From Gongronella butleri (Eukaryota > Mucoromycota > Mucoromycetes > Mucorales > Cunninghamellaceae), in the NCBI GenBank assembly GCA_025201375.1, contig JAIWZP010000016.1, forward strand, positions 186,001 to 250,000: a stretch of 64,000 nucleotides of DNA, written 5' to 3'. This document shows, piece by piece, positions 62,581-64,000 of this stretch. A model generated the notes under the pieces. The model was given only the letters and a program-made list of their open reading frames with translations, had not been told where the DNA came from and searched no databases. The stretch's first letter is position 1. Every line of letters begins with the position of its first letter. The position numbers and the translations under genes are program-made.

Positions 62581-63723
62581 CGATACCTGCGCGCTTTACA
62601 ACCCAACCTGTGCGGCCCAAGCCAGCAATCCGCGCGGAGCGCGCACTTGCAGTAATTAAACTCATATTGCGCGTGTCCAATCTGATTTGCATGCAAAAAA
62701 AAATTGCGTGTTGAAAAATGTCTGTTTCGCGCTGAATTGATGGACAAGAAACAGTATACGATACGAAAGCAACGCAACCCAAATGACCCGTGTGTATAAG
62801 CAACACCTGTGGCTTAAATGTATTACATTGTCTATGGTTCACCTATTTTTGGACGCAATCGAGCCTGATTAACTTTTGGGCTTCACATGTCGACATAAGC
62901 AAGAGGCTAAAATTAAGGGAAGCAGAAGAAGGCCGCGCGGTGACTTGGTAAAAAAAAAAAAAAAAAAAAAAAAAGGGAGAGAGAGAGAGAGTACAATTGA
63001 GTGCCTTTTGCCTGATCCCATGCAACGTAGGACACAGAGCGTGTCATTAGCGCATCATTGGAGTGCTCAGTCAGTGAGCGGACCCTCGACACACACAGTC
63101 GCACGTGGGACACATGATTTCTTGGGGACATATGGCAGTCCGTGGGCTACAAATGGCAAATGACATTCCCACCAACGAGGGTTTTTTTATTCGACGGCTT
63201 TTCAGGCCATTTAATTTAAGCGGGGTGTCACGGCCAACCGTCCGCGTGGTGTTGGTGTCACGACGTAAGAAGAACAACCGAAAATATTTTAGGTTTGACG
63301 TGAAATGAACCAAAACGAGCGACAAACCAAATCAAGACTGGGGACGCGCACCAGGCTTTGGGAAGGTCACACCAGTGCAATACATTGATGAGAAAAAAAT
63401 AAAGGATTCTCGCAATGGTAGAGAGACGAGCGCCGCTCACATTGTGCTCCGGCTCCCTTGACATCCATTCTATCTCTCTCTATTTTGTCTTTCCTCACAT
63501 GTTGCACGCAATTCAATGCTGAGGCCCCCTTGTTGCACAAAATGCAATTCACACGCGAGAAATTGTGGGGTTGACCCGGTTCATGTTGTCCAAAAGACTA
63601 CGCCAAATGCGCGCATGTCGTGAACGACGTCCTCACACTAAGCAATCACGGCTAATATTGTGTGTGCAAGTGAATCAGAAGCAAATTAGAGACAAAGAGA
63701 GCTTGATTTGCATGAAGAAAAGA
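62581..63723. other. Intergenic region before a possible gene start
   Basis: No supported gene. A poly-A run of about 24 bases is followed by GGGAGAGAGAGAGAGAG (62950-62990). The short ORFs have no motif. Confidence 0.4.
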
Positions 63724-63730
63724 TATAAAA
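63724..63730 (+). promoter_or_regulatory. Candidate TATA box
   Basis: TATAAAA (in AGATATAAAAGC), followed by a pyrimidine-rich stretch and an ATG about 120 bp downstream; same layout as before the isomerase gene. Confidence 0.4.
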
Positions 63731-63846
63731 GCAAGATGGCGCCACGTCTTTTCCCCACATTTTTCTTTTACTCTTTTCGTGTACTTTTCTTTTCATTGAT
63801 CTGACCCATCCCATTCATTTCAATTACCCCTTCCGTTCCTTGAATC

Positions 63847-63855
63847 ATGCGCAAG
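63847..63855 (+). CDS. Possible three-codon first exon of a gene cut by the window end
   Basis: ATGCGCAAG is followed by GTAAAG, a good donor, after a T/C-rich leader and a TATA box. Very short first exons also occur in the isomerase (MADTK) and E2 (six codons) genes here, so this may be the start (MRK) of a gene continuing beyond 64000. A T-rich stretch at 63956-63968 could belong to its first intron. Product unknown. Confidence 0.3.
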
Positions 63856-64000
63856 GTAAAGTAGCTTGCAATGGACAGCGTGCAATATGTGCACACCTAG
63901 GAACGCTTTGCCCAATTCGGCAAAAATGCGCGTCCCTGGCTTGATCTGACGTCTTTCTTTTTTTTTTTAAAAAAAAAACACAAAATAATCTCAGGCTTCT

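Overview
The window is nuclear DNA of a filamentous fungus, most likely an early-diverging one (Mucoromycota, probably Mucorales). The evidence is many short GT-AG introns (about 50-120 nt) packed with poly-T/poly-A runs, fungal-type regulators (Zn2Cys6, NRG1-like C2H2), an IRA/neurofibromin RasGAP, and protein features closer to animals than to yeasts (MED25 with VWA and PTOV domains, WBP2-like GRAM protein, cyclophilin H, PP2A B''). The lineage is inferred from these features, not from a database match. No rRNA gene, convincing tRNA gene or CRISPR array was found.

Layout. 1-3625: 3' part of a MED25-like Mediator gene (+). 3875-5106: cyclophilin H (-). 5107-11551: repeat-rich, gene-poor, with a dispersed repeat (family A) split by a 1-kb insertion, a 34-bp minisatellite and a frameshifted Pif1/Helitron-type helicase relic. 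11552-12981: Sac7-like RhoGAP (+). 13673-23361: 18-exon neurofibromin/IRA gene (+). 24000-26550: another family A fragment and an array of three ~500-bp tandem units. 26975-28612: branched-chain E2 transacylase (-). 29185-29527: secreted 10-cysteine mini-protein (-). 31044-38465: alpha/beta hydrolase, CYSTM-like protein, maleylacetoacetate isomerase and, after a second family A copy, a WBP2-like protein (all +). 38736-40016: NRG1-like repressor (-). 40571-41363: hypothetical (+). 42544-46316: Zn2Cys6 factor (+). 46317-48161: gene-free. 48162-48356: 3' fragment of an HD-domain paralogue, followed by the intact HD gene at 48732-49400. 51004-54090: PP2A B'' (+). 54315-56741: a short USP7/Ubp15-like protease (-), tail-to-tail with PP2A B''. 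58665-59549: hypothetical (+). 59550-63846: mostly non-coding, with a third family A copy and a ~160-bp tandem repeat. A first exon of only three codons may begin a gene at 63847.

The genes do not form a biosynthetic or defence cluster. Two small themes are visible. Small-GTPase control is represented by adjacent RhoGAP and RasGAP genes in the same orientation. Amino-acid breakdown is represented by the branched-chain E2 and the tyrosine-pathway isomerase, 6 kb apart. The most unusual items are the USP7-like protease lacking its C-terminal ubiquitin-like domains, the repeat families with a nested insertion, the array between two convergent genes, the truncated HD paralogue and the cysteine-rich secreted peptide. 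Exon borders were placed by hand from splice consensus, reading phase and protein-family similarity.
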